Below are positions 8,788-15,837 of a stretch of 64,000 bases of DNA, piece by piece. The stretch comes from an uncultured Collinsella sp. (GTDB lineage Bacteria > Actinomycetota > Coriobacteriia > Coriobacteriales > Coriobacteriaceae), in NCBI GenBank assembly GCA_902496275.1, contig CABVAC010000007.1, positions 1 through 64,000 of the forward strand, read 5' to 3'. Each line of letters opens with the position of its first letter. Within the stretch, counting starts at the first letter, position 1. The notes beneath the pieces are model-generated. The model was given only the letters and a program-made list of their open reading frames with translations. It did no database searches and was not told the DNA's origin. A program made the translations under genes and the position numbers.

Positions 8788-8838
8788 ATGTCAACGGTGT
8801 TCGCATGGTCGATGACCGTTGATATAGTTGACATCAAC
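8788..8838 (+). promoter_or_regulatory. Nested inverted repeats upstream of the double-cubane operon
   Basis: Two interleaved perfect 8 bp inverted repeats: ATGTCAAC (8788) with GTTGACAT (8827), and TCAACGGT (8791) with ACCGTTGA (8815). The last arm extends to a third, shorter dyad GTTGACATCAAC (8827-8838). Such clustering suggests a repressor or activator operator. The regulator is not identifiable. Confidence 0.45.
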
Positions 8839-8858
8839 TGGTTAAGGAGGGTGCGCAC

Positions 8859-8927
8859 ATGCCGCAGACGACATACATTTGCCGCGTTGCCGCGCGTGCC
8901 CTATATATCGCTCGGAGCCGCATATGA
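8859..8927 (+). CDS. Possible 22-residue leader peptide
   Basis: A short reading frame with an excellent ribosome site (AAGGAGGG, 8 bases before the ATG), within the 5' leader of the double-cubane operon. The peptide (MPQTTYICRVAARALYIARS plus two residues) has no recognisable domain. The good ribosome site far ahead of the first large gene suggests a leader peptide or translational coupling element; it may also be chance. Confidence 0.25.
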   Translation: MPQTTYICRVAARALYIARSRI

Positions 8928-8954
8928 GCAGGTATGTTCACGGCTCCGGGAGAG

Positions 8955-9050
8955 ACGACGCACAACTAAATAATCGACCGCAAAGCAGGTTCCCTAAAAT
9001 TCCGGGTTTAGGCGCGGCTGGGTTTTCGCCATCCACCGTGCAGCAATACC
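8955..9050 (+). promoter_or_regulatory. Structured leader RNA, weakly like a c-di-GMP-I (GEMM) aptamer
   Basis: In order the segment contains ACGCACA, CGCAAAGC (8979-8986), a CCTAAA/TTTAGG hairpin (8993-8998 with 9007-9012) and a GC-rich 3' stem ending before the 9087 start. The CGCAAAGC...CCTAA...TAGG order recalls the class I cyclic-di-GMP riboswitch, but the usual first hairpin with a GNRA tetraloop is missing. It is either a degenerate relative or an unrelated structured leader. Confidence 0.25.
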
Positions 9051-9086
9051 GTAGCTATTCATTTTTGGTTCGAGAGGGGAACCGTT

Positions 9087-10370
9087 ATGGCTGAAGAATT
9101 CGATTTCCATCCGATGTGGGAGAGCCTCGGCATGAATCTTGCCGACCACGATATGCTGCTGGGCGCCGTGGGCCAGATGTACGGGGACATGTTCCTGTCG
9201 CAGAACAACCGTCCCAAGTCAACGTCCTACCTGGACTTTGTGGCCACCAACATCCACAGCGGCCGTATTAAGGAGATGCTCGACAAGAAGGAGGCCGGCG
9301 AGGCCACCAAGATCGTGGGGTCGTTCTGCGTGTACGTGCCCGAGGAGATCGTGCTTGCCTGTGACGGCATTCCCGTTGGTCTGTGCTCGGGTGCCGACTG
9401 GGCAACCGATAAGGTCGAGGAGCACCTGCCGCGCAACACCTGTCCGCTCATCAAGAGCTTTGCCGGCTTTAAGCTGGGCGAGGTCTGCCCCTACATTGAG
9501 TCGAGTGACCTGGTGGTAGGCGAGAACACCTGCGATGGCAAGAAGAAGGCCTACGAGTTCTTTGCAACGCAAAAGAACATGTACGTCATGGTTATTCCCA
9601 ACGTGCACGACGAGTCTACGCTCGTGACCTGGAAGGCCGAGGTCAAGAAGCTCGCCGCCAAGATCGAGGAAGAGTGCGGCGTCACGATTACGCCTGAGCG
9701 TCTGAAGGCCGCCATCCACGCCGTCAATGAGAAGCGTCGCGCCCTGCAGCGCCTCGCTGCCACGCGCGCTGCCGACCCGGCGCCCATCAGCGGTCTCGAC
9801 AGCCTGCTGACCGTTCAGGCCGCCTTTATGGACGACACGCCGCGTCTGACCGGAGCCATTAACGATATGGCGGCTGAGTGCGAGCAGCGTGTCGAGGCCG
9901 GCGAGGGCGTGGCGCCCAAGGGGACCAAGCGTATCCTGTACACCGGCACGCCCATGGCCGTGCCCAACTGGAAGCTGTTCAACCTCATCGAGAAGGCCGG
10001 CGGCGTTGTGGTGGGCGAGGAGTCCTGCACGGGCTCGCGCTACTACAAGGATCTGGTTGACGAGTCCGGTGAGACGGTCGACGAGATGCTCGATGCCATC
10101 GCCGAGCGCTACTTTAAGATCAACTGTGCCGTCTTTACGCCCAACGACCAGCGTATGAAGGATATTGTCCAGATGGCCAAGGACCTGCATGCCGACGGCA
10201 TCGTCGACGTGGCCCTGCAGTTCTGCACGCTTTACGAGATGGAGTCGTTTGTCGTGGAGAAGGCCGCCGAGGAAGCCGGCATTCCGTTTATGCACATCAC
10301 GACCGACTACGCCGGCGAGGATGCAGGCCAACTGCAGACGCGCATTGAAGCTTTCTTGGAAACCATTTAG
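9087..10370 (+). CDS. 2-hydroxyacyl-CoA dehydratase family / double-cubane cluster protein, copy 1
   Basis: A 427-residue protein of the HgdB/YjiM superfamily. Conserved cysteines lie in VYVPEEIV-adjacent SFC, NTCPLIKS, EVCPYIE and NTCDGKKK in the first half, and in SCTGSRYY and QFCTLYE in the second half. This pattern resembles double-cubane cluster proteins, which hold a linked iron-sulfur double cubane and reduce small substrates at very low potential after ATP-driven electron transfer from an activase. A GAGAGGGGA site precedes the ATG. A paralogue and a matching activase follow, and selenium genes come next. No CoA-substrate genes are nearby, so an acyl-CoA dehydratase role is less likely. 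The substrate is unknown. Confidence 0.82.
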   Translation: MAEEFDFHPMWESLGMNLADHDMLLGAVGQMYGDMFLSQNNRPKSTSYLDFVATNIHSGRIKEMLDKKEAGEATKIVGSFCVYVPEEIVLACDGIPVGLCSGADWATDKVEEHLPRNTCPLIKSFAGFKLGEVCPYIESSDLVVGENTCDGKKKAYEFFATQKNMYVMVIPNVHDESTLVTWKAEVKKLAAKIEEECGVTITPERLKAAIHAVNEKRRALQRLAATRAADPAPISGLDSLLTVQAAFMDDTPRLTGAINDMAAECEQRVEAGEGVAPKGTKRILYTGTPMAVPNWKLFNLIEKAGGVVVGEESCTGSRYYKDLVDESGETVDEMLDAIAERYFKINCAVFTPNDQRMKDIVQMAKDLHADGIVDVALQFCTLYEMESFVVEKAAEEAGIPFMHITTDYAGEDAGQLQTRIEAFLETI

Positions 10371-10390
10371 GACTATCCGCCCTGGCGGCT

Positions 10391-10481
10391 TCCCTAGGCG
10401 CCCTATCTTGCCGTTCAAACCGTCGCTTGCGTACCAAAGTATGCGGCGCTTCTCTTTCACGGCAACCTCGGGCACTTGGGA
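10391..10481. repeat. Stem-loop repeat family B, copy 1
   Basis: An imperfect inverted repeat of about 90 bases with arms 10391-10414 and 10459-10481. The central part shares AAACCGTCGCTTGCGTACC and the CTCTTTC segment with copy 2 (11694-11780). It fills most of the gap between the two double-cubane genes. Confidence 0.8.
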
Positions 10482-10524
10482 AAGCCGTTTCCTTGGTTGG
10501 TTGAAAGGTTTGTTAAGGAGTTAT

Positions 10525-11688
10525 ATGTCGGAAAATAATGAGCAGCCGTTGCCGTCCACGTTTGAGGAGTTCAACGAGCAGCGTAAGGCCGCGTTTATTC
10601 GCGTTAAGGATTACAAGCAGGCCGGTAATCGCCTGGTCGGCTTCCTGTGCAGCTATACGCCACTCGAGATTATCGATGCCGCGGGGGCTGCGAGCGTGGC
10701 GCTGTGCGGCACGTCCGACGAGGTGATTCCCGAGGCCGAGAAGGTGCTGCCGGCAAATCTCTGCCCGCTCATCAAGTCGACCTACGGCTTTGCTTACTCG
10801 CAAAAGTGCCCGTTTACGTACTTTAGCGACATGGTCATCGGTGAGACAACCTGCGACGGCAAGAAGAAGATGTACGAGCTACTCAACGAGCTCAGGCGCA
10901 CGCACATTCTGCATCTTCCGCAGGGTCGCGATCGCGCCTACGAGCGCGAGGGCTGGTACGAGGAGTGCCGCCTGCTCAAGGAGGAGCTCGAGGGCTTCTA
11001 CGGCATCACGATTACCGATGACGACCTGCGCGCCGCCGTGCGTCGTCGCAACCGCCTGCGTGCGGCCCAGCTCGAGATGTTTGCGCTGCAGGCCAACCAG
11101 CCGGCGGCCATGAGCGGCGTCGATCTGATGAGCACCATGTTTGCCGGCACGTTCAGCTTTGATATCGAGGCCTATACACAGCAGCTGGAGCAAAAGGTCG
11201 CCAAGCTGCGTGAGGCCTACGACGCGGGCGAGCGCCCGGTCGCGGCAGATGCCAAGCGCATTCTGATCACCGGCTGCCCGGTGGGCGGCGTGATTAACAA
11301 GATCGGCCGTACTATCGAGTCCAACGGCGGCGTGGTCGTGTGCATGGACGACTGCTCGGGCGAGCGCACGGCGGCCATGATGATCGATCCGGAGGCTCCC
11401 GACATCCTGCGCGCCATCGCCGACCGCTATCTGGATATCAACTGCTCGGTCATGACGCCCAACGACGGTCGTATGAAAAACACGCTGGCCATGTGCGAGA
11501 AGTATCACGTCGATGGCGTGGTAGAGAGCGTGCTACAGGCCTGCCATACCTTCAACGTTGAGAGCGCGCGCATGCAGGAGGCCGTCGAGGGTGCGGGTAT
11601 TCCGTACATGAAGATCGAGACCGATTACAGCAATGGCGACATGGGTCAGATCGAGACCCGCATCGCCGCCTTCATCGAAACCCTCTAG
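10525..11688 (+). CDS. 2-hydroxyacyl-CoA dehydratase family / double-cubane cluster protein, copy 2
   Basis: A 387-residue paralogue of the preceding gene with the same cysteine layout: FLCSYTPLEI, NLCPLIKS, QKCPFTYF, TTCDGKKK, DDCSGERT and QACHTFNVES. It is about 40 residues shorter, mainly at the N terminus. AAGGAG precedes the ATG at 10525. Two different subunits plus one activase fit either a heterodimer or two enzymes sharing an activator. Each of the two genes is followed by a copy of the family B stem-loop. Function is otherwise as for copy 1: ATP-primed low-potential reduction of an unknown substrate. Confidence 0.82.
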   Translation: MSENNEQPLPSTFEEFNEQRKAAFIRVKDYKQAGNRLVGFLCSYTPLEIIDAAGAASVALCGTSDEVIPEAEKVLPANLCPLIKSTYGFAYSQKCPFTYFSDMVIGETTCDGKKKMYELLNELRRTHILHLPQGRDRAYEREGWYEECRLLKEELEGFYGITITDDDLRAAVRRRNRLRAAQLEMFALQANQPAAMSGVDLMSTMFAGTFSFDIEAYTQQLEQKVAKLREAYDAGERPVAADAKRILITGCPVGGVINKIGRTIESNGGVVVCMDDCSGERTAAMMIDPEAPDILRAIADRYLDINCSVMTPNDGRMKNTLAMCEKYHVDGVVESVLQACHTFNVESARMQEAVEGAGIPYMKIETDYSNGDMGQIETRIAAFIETL

Positions 11689-11693
11689 CTTCC

Positions 11694-11780
11694 TCAGGCA
11701 CCGGATCTTGCCCCTCAAACCGTCGCTTGCGTACCCAAAGTACGCTGCGCTCCTCTTTCGGGGCAATCTCCGGCACCTGA
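11694..11780. repeat. Stem-loop repeat family B, copy 2
   Basis: Arms of 21 bases (11694-11714 and 11760-11780) are complementary except for two symmetric 2-base internal loops, with an inner hairpin around GCGTACCCAAAGTACGC. The two symmetric loops look like a designed or selected RNA or DNA structure rather than a simple terminator; there is no T-tract. Confidence 0.85.
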
Positions 11781-11843
11781 GAAACCTAGAGCTAAGGCGC
11801 CTGAACGCGCCGCTACCTTTGATGTTTAGATTGGGAGAGAGCC

Positions 11844-12608
11844 ATGATAGGGATCGGGATCGATATCGGGTCTACGGCGGCTAAGGCCGCTGTGGTCGAC
11901 GGGGAGGGTTCGGTGGCGTGGACGTGCGTGCAGCCAACCGGGTTCTCCTCGGTCGATGCTTCCGAACGGCTGCGCGAGGCGCTGGCAGCGGCCGGCTATG
12001 ACGTGGCTGCCGACGACGTGCGCGTGGTCGCGACCGGCTACGGTCGTGTCGCCGTGCCCTATGCGCACAAGGTCGTGACCGAGATTACCTGCCACGGTAC
12101 CGGTGCCGTGCGCCTGTTTGGCGATCACGGCACCGTGATCGACGTGGGCGGTCAGGACACCAAGGTCATTCAGCTTAAAAGTGGCCGAGTGGCCAAGTTT
12201 GCCATGAACGACAAGTGCGCCGCCGGCACGGGGCGCTTTTTGGAGATCATGGCCGACCGCCTAGGTATTTCCCAGCAGCAGATGGCCGATCTGGCACGTT
12301 CCGGCGAGCCTACCAAGATTTCCAGCATGTGCACGGTGTTTGCCGAAAGCGAGGTCATCAGCCTGATCGGCCGTGGCGAGCCGCGCGAGAACATTGCGCG
12401 TGGCGTGATCGACAGCGTGGTCTCGCGCGTGGCGACCATGGCCGGGCAGGCCGCGGGCGCCCCGTACTACCTGACCGGTGGCCTGTGCGAGAACGCCTTC
12501 GTGGTGGAGCGGTTGGGCGAGCTACTGGGGTCGTCGGTGACCACCTCGCCCCAGGCTCGCTTTGCCGGCGCCATCGGCGCGGCTGTCCGCGCCGCCGCCT
12601 TGGCCTAG
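11844..12608 (+). CDS. Acyl-CoA dehydratase/double-cubane activase (BadF/BadG/BcrA/BcrD ATPase family)
   Basis: A 254-residue ASKHA-fold ATPase. The N-terminal phosphate loop is GIGIDIGSTAAKAA, the second is VIDVGGQDTKVI, and the two cluster-binding cysteines that bridge the homodimer are in NDKCAAGTGRF and SSMCTVFAESE. Proteins of this family hydrolyse ATP to fire an electron from a shared [4Fe-4S] cluster into their partner. The two double-cubane-like proteins immediately upstream are the obvious partners, as with YjiL and YjiM. A GGGAGAGAG site precedes the ATG. It is 14 bases ahead of the glycosyltransferase start, so it connects the redox genes with the selenium genes. Confidence 0.9.
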   Translation: MIGIGIDIGSTAAKAAVVDGEGSVAWTCVQPTGFSSVDASERLREALAAAGYDVAADDVRVVATGYGRVAVPYAHKVVTEITCHGTGAVRLFGDHGTVIDVGGQDTKVIQLKSGRVAKFAMNDKCAAGTGRFLEIMADRLGISQQQMADLARSGEPTKISSMCTVFAESEVISLIGRGEPRENIARGVIDSVVSRVATMAGQAAGAPYYLTGGLCENAFVVERLGELLGSSVTTSPQARFAGAIGAAVRAAALA

Positions 12609-12622
12609 GGGTGTACCGCGAC

Positions 12623-13840
12623 ATGCGCATCCTCAATATCTCGGCGCAAAAACCAGATAGCACCGGCAGCGGCACCTACCTTGCCGCGCTCGTGCGCGAA
12701 CAGATCGAGACGGGGCATCGCGCCGCCGTGCTTTGCGGCGCGGCACCGGGTGATACCCAAGGCGAGCTGGACCGGCGTGCTGCCGTGTTTGCCGTACCGT
12801 TCGAGTCGCCCGAGCTGCCGTTTCCCATCTGCGGTATGTCCGATGTCATGCCCTATCCCTCCACACGCTATCGTGATCTGACGCCTTCGATGCTCAAGGC
12901 ATTTGAGCGGGCATTTGCTGCTTTAATCGATCGGGCGGTGGCAGAGTTTCGGCCCGATCTGGTGCTCTGCCATCACCTGTATCTGGTGACCGCATTGGCG
13001 CGCGAGTGCGTCCGGGGCGTGCCGGTTGTTGCCGTGTGCCATTCGACCGACCTGCGCCAGCTGCGTTCGCATGCGCTCGAGCGCGATCGCATCGTAAGTG
13101 CGGTTCGTCGGCTCGATGCCGTCTTTGCGCTCCATGCTGAGCAGGCTGAGCAGATTGGCCTGGTGTGCGGCGTCGATGCCGATCGCATCCACGTGATTGG
13201 GACGGGCTACGACCATCGCGTCTTCTGCCGCGACGCAAGCGTGGCGAGGCAGCCGGGATCGCTTGTGTACGTGGGCAAGATTTGTTTTAAAAAGGGCGTA
13301 GAGTCGCTGGTTCGAGCCGTGTCATTGCCGATTGACGATGACGTCCGCCCATCTGGCTTGGTACTTGTGGGCGGCCGCGGGGACGATGCCGAGTACGCGC
13401 GTATCGAGCGCTTGGCCGCGGCCTCGGATGTGCCGGTGACGCTGGCGGGGCGCCTGGATAGCGATGAGCTCGTGCGTGCCTACCGAAGTTCCGATGTCTT
13501 TGTGCTGCCTTCGTTTTACGAGGGTCTGCCGCTCGTGACGATCGAGGCCCTCGCGTGCGGCTGCAAAGTTGTGGCGACCGATTTGCCCGGCGTTCGTCCC
13601 TGGATGGAGGCGATGCTTCCCGGTGCTCCCGTGACGTGGGTGGCGCCGCCGCGTATGACGGATGTCGACACGCCCGTGGCGGCCGACCTTCCGTTGTTTG
13701 AGCGCGCACTGGCAGATGCTATCGCGCAGGCGCTTGCGGCGCCGCCTTCGACGTTCGAGCCGTCGGCGGTCTCTTGGGAAGCGTGCCTGGGGCGTATACT
13801 TAAAGTCGTTGATTTGTTGGAAGGGGGTTCGTATGGCTAA
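12623..13840 (+). CDS. GT4-family glycosyltransferase overlapping selD
   Basis: A 405-residue GT-B fold enzyme. The N-terminal acceptor domain starts MRILNISAQKPDSTGSGTYL, and the C-terminal donor domain carries PSFYEGLPLVTIEALACG, which contains the E-x7-E motif of GT4 retaining transferases that use nucleotide sugars. It has no signal or membrane segment. The last 8 bases overlap the selD start (13833), implying translational coupling to selenophosphate synthetase. A GTG at 12611 is an alternative start. Its place between a redox activase and selD is unexpected for cell-wall glycosylation. A role in making a selenium-containing sugar, as known for SenB, is a hypothesis from context only. 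Confidence 0.8.
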   Translation: MRILNISAQKPDSTGSGTYLAALVREQIETGHRAAVLCGAAPGDTQGELDRRAAVFAVPFESPELPFPICGMSDVMPYPSTRYRDLTPSMLKAFERAFAALIDRAVAEFRPDLVLCHHLYLVTALARECVRGVPVVAVCHSTDLRQLRSHALERDRIVSAVRRLDAVFALHAEQAEQIGLVCGVDADRIHVIGTGYDHRVFCRDASVARQPGSLVYVGKICFKKGVESLVRAVSLPIDDDVRPSGLVLVGGRGDDAEYARIERLAAASDVPVTLAGRLDSDELVRAYRSSDVFVLPSFYEGLPLVTIEALACGCKVVATDLPGVRPWMEAMLPGAPVTWVAPPRMTDVDTPVAADLPLFERALADAIAQALAAPPSTFEPSAVSWEACLGRILKVVDLLEGGSYG

Positions 13841-14882
13841 AGACACCGTGAGGCTCACGTCCATGACTGCCGCGAGCGGTTGAGCCGCTAAGTTGGCTCC
13901 CGGAGCCCTCGCCCAGGTCCTGGGCGACTTGCCCAATGTGCATAACGACAACCTGCTCGTGGGGTTCGATACCTCCGACGATGCGAGCGTCTTTCGCGTT
14001 GGCGATAACTTGGGCCTTGTGCAGTCCATCGACTTCTTTCCGCCGATGGTCGACGACCCGTTTCTGTTTGGCCAGATCGCTGCGGCCAACTCGCTGTCGG
14101 ATATCTACGCCATGGGCGGGCGGCCGAGCCATGCCATGAACCTGCTTTGCATACCCAGTTGCCTGGGCGTAGAGGTTGCCGGCCAGATTCTGGCGGGCGG
14201 CGCCGATAAGTGCGTCGAGGCGGGTTGCTCCATCGCGGGCGGCCACACCATCAACGACGACGAGCCCAAGTACGGTCTGTCCGTGAGCGGTTTTGTGCCA
14301 CTCGACCGCATGCTCGCCAACAGCGGCGCGCACGTGGGCGATGCGTTACTGCTGACCAAGGCGGTTGGCTCGGGCATCATCACTACGGCCATTAAGGGCG
14401 AGCTCATCGAGCAGGACGAGGCCGCAGCCATGTTTGACTCGATGCGCACCCTCAACGAGGCACCGATTCGCCTGGCCGAGGGACTTGAGCTTCACGGCTG
14501 CACCGACATTACGGGCTTTGGTCTGATCGGGCACGCGTGCGAGATGGCCGAGGGCTCGGGCGTGCAGGTTGAGCTTGCATCGGGGGCGGTGCCGCTCTTT
14601 GACCAGGTGCTCGACATGGCGCGTCTGGGCATTATCCCCGCGGGCTCCTACCGCAACCAGGACTTCTTTGGCCCGCGCGTGGCGGCCGACGAGGACCTGG
14701 AGCCGGGCATGCTGGATGCGCTGTACGATCCGCAGACCTCGGGCGGTTTGCTTATTGCGGCGCCCGCGGCGGATGTGGATGAGCTTGCGCGTCGTCTGCA
14801 TGCCGAGGGGCGCGTTGCCGCCGTCGTCGGTCGCGTGTGCGAGCCGGTGCCAGGCGGTCCTGCCGTCCACGTTGTCCGTTAA
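13833..14882 (+). CDS. selD: Selenide, water dikinase (selenophosphate synthetase), selenocysteine-containing
   Basis: The gene reads through an in-frame TGA at 13881-13883, giving a 349-residue protein with Sec17. The first residues MAKDTVRLTSMTAASG, then Sec, AAKLAPGAL align with E. coli SelD RLTQYSHGAGCGCKISP: Sec replaces catalytic Cys17, Lys20 is kept, and the second Cys (19) is Ala. The enzyme makes selenophosphate from selenide and ATP for selenocysteine and other selenium uses. The remaining sequence has the expected ATP-grasp-like AIRS fold segments (GFDTSDDASVF, SLSDIYAMGG, DPQTSGG). A start after the TGA would drop the catalytic residue. It overlaps the glycosyltransferase by 8 bases and is followed by yedF. 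Confidence 0.95.
13884..13925 (+). other. Candidate SECIS region of selD
   Basis: Two short stem-loops follow the UGA: 13895-13907 (GGCTC/GAGCC) and 13911-13925 (GCCCAG/CTGGGC, loop GTC). Either lies within the distance used by bacterial SelB. Which one is used cannot be told by eye. Confidence 0.45.
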
Positions 14883-14939
14883 CGACACGTTTATTGAGCT
14901 ATGTACCGTTCTAAAACGATTTATTCGAAAGGAAAAACT

Positions 14940-15566
14940 ATGTCTACCAAGATTGAAGTCAATGCCATGGGCGATGCCTGCCCGCTGCCCGTCGTCAAGA
15001 CGCTCAAAGCCCTGAAGCAGCTCGATGGCGAGGGCACAGTCGTGACCTCGGTCGACAACGAGACCGCCGTCAAGAACATATCCAAGATGGCGCAGGAGAA
15101 GGGCTGCACGGCCTCGGTCGAGAAGGTTTCTGACGCCGAGTGGCATGTGACCGTGGCGACCTCTGGCGCCGTTGCCGTTGCGGACCCCGAGCAGGATGGC
15201 GCTGCCTTCTGTGATGCCAGCGCCGGCAAGGGCAAGCTCGTCATTTCCGTCTACACCGATTGCATGGGCCGTGGCGACGACGAGCTGGGCCACAAGCTCA
15301 TGAAGGCCTTCATCTTTGCCGTGACGCAGCAGGAGGAGCTGCCCGCGACTATGCTGTTCTACAACGGCGGTGCCAAGCTCACCGTCGAGGGCTCTCCGGT
15401 GCTCGACGACCTGAAGGGCCTGGCCGAGCAGGGTGTCGAGATTCTCACCTGCGGTACCTGCCTCGATCACTATGGCATTAAAGACCAGCTTGCGGTGGGC
15501 GAGGTCACCAACATGTACGTGATTGTGGAGAAGATGGAGCAGGCCGTGCGCGTCGTGCGCCCGTAG
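14940..15566 (+). CDS. yedF: Selenium metabolism protein YedF (TusA-like plus DsrE-like)
   Basis: A 208-residue two-domain protein. Residues 1-75 form a TusA/SirA-like domain with the active-site motif ACPLPVVKT (Cys about residue 14), and residues about 95-208 are a DsrE-like domain with a LTCGTCLDHYG segment. In selenium-using bacteria this family lies next to selD and is thought to carry selenium or sulfur for selenium-modified molybdenum hydroxylases or for delivery to SelD. AAAGGA precedes the ATG at 14940. It is the second gene of the selD-yedF-DUF3343-desulfurase run. Confidence 0.88.
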   Translation: MSTKIEVNAMGDACPLPVVKTLKALKQLDGEGTVVTSVDNETAVKNISKMAQEKGCTASVEKVSDAEWHVTVATSGAVAVADPEQDGAAFCDASAGKGKLVISVYTDCMGRGDDELGHKLMKAFIFAVTQQEELPATMLFYNGGAKLTVEGSPVLDDLKGLAEQGVEILTCGTCLDHYGIKDQLAVGEVTNMYVIVEKMEQAVRVVRP

Positions 15567-15585
15567 TGTATTGGTTGGAGTTGCC

Positions 15586-15837
15586 ATGAGGGAGAAGAGC
15601 CCGGCGCTTGTCATCACGTTTCCCACCACGGCGGCCGCCATGGGCTGCGAGTCCCTGTGCATCGAGCGCGGCCTTCCCGGGCGAACGATTCCCGTGCCCG
15701 GGGAGGTCGCTGCCGGCTGCGGTCTGGCGTGGAAGGCGTTGCCCGCAGATGAGGAGCTGCTACGCGGCGAGCTTGCCGCGGCGGGCATTCCCACCGAGGG
15801 CTTCACCGTGATCGATATGTGGGAGGTCGTGCGATGA
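15586..15837 (+). CDS. DUF3343 protein, copy 1
   Basis: An 83-residue protein with the DUF3343 pattern: an N-terminal strand (ALVITFPTTAAAMGCES), then IPVPGEVAAGCGLAWKA with a conserved cysteine. The family's function is not established, but it recurs beside selD and yedF in organisms with selenium-dependent molybdenum hydroxylases, suggesting a putative-Se-binding or transfer role similar to TusA. Its stop overlaps the start of the next gene (ATGA). A second DUF3343 occurs at 43529-43924. Confidence 0.85.
   Translation: MREKSPALVITFPTTAAAMGCESLCIERGLPGRTIPVPGEVAAGCGLAWKALPADEELLRGELAAAGIPTEGFTVIDMWEVVR

Noticed and set aside
8788..8973. A 61-codon frame starting at 8788
   Set aside because: It lacks a ribosome site, overlaps the better-supported 22-codon frame and the operator dyads, and has no recognisable sequence.
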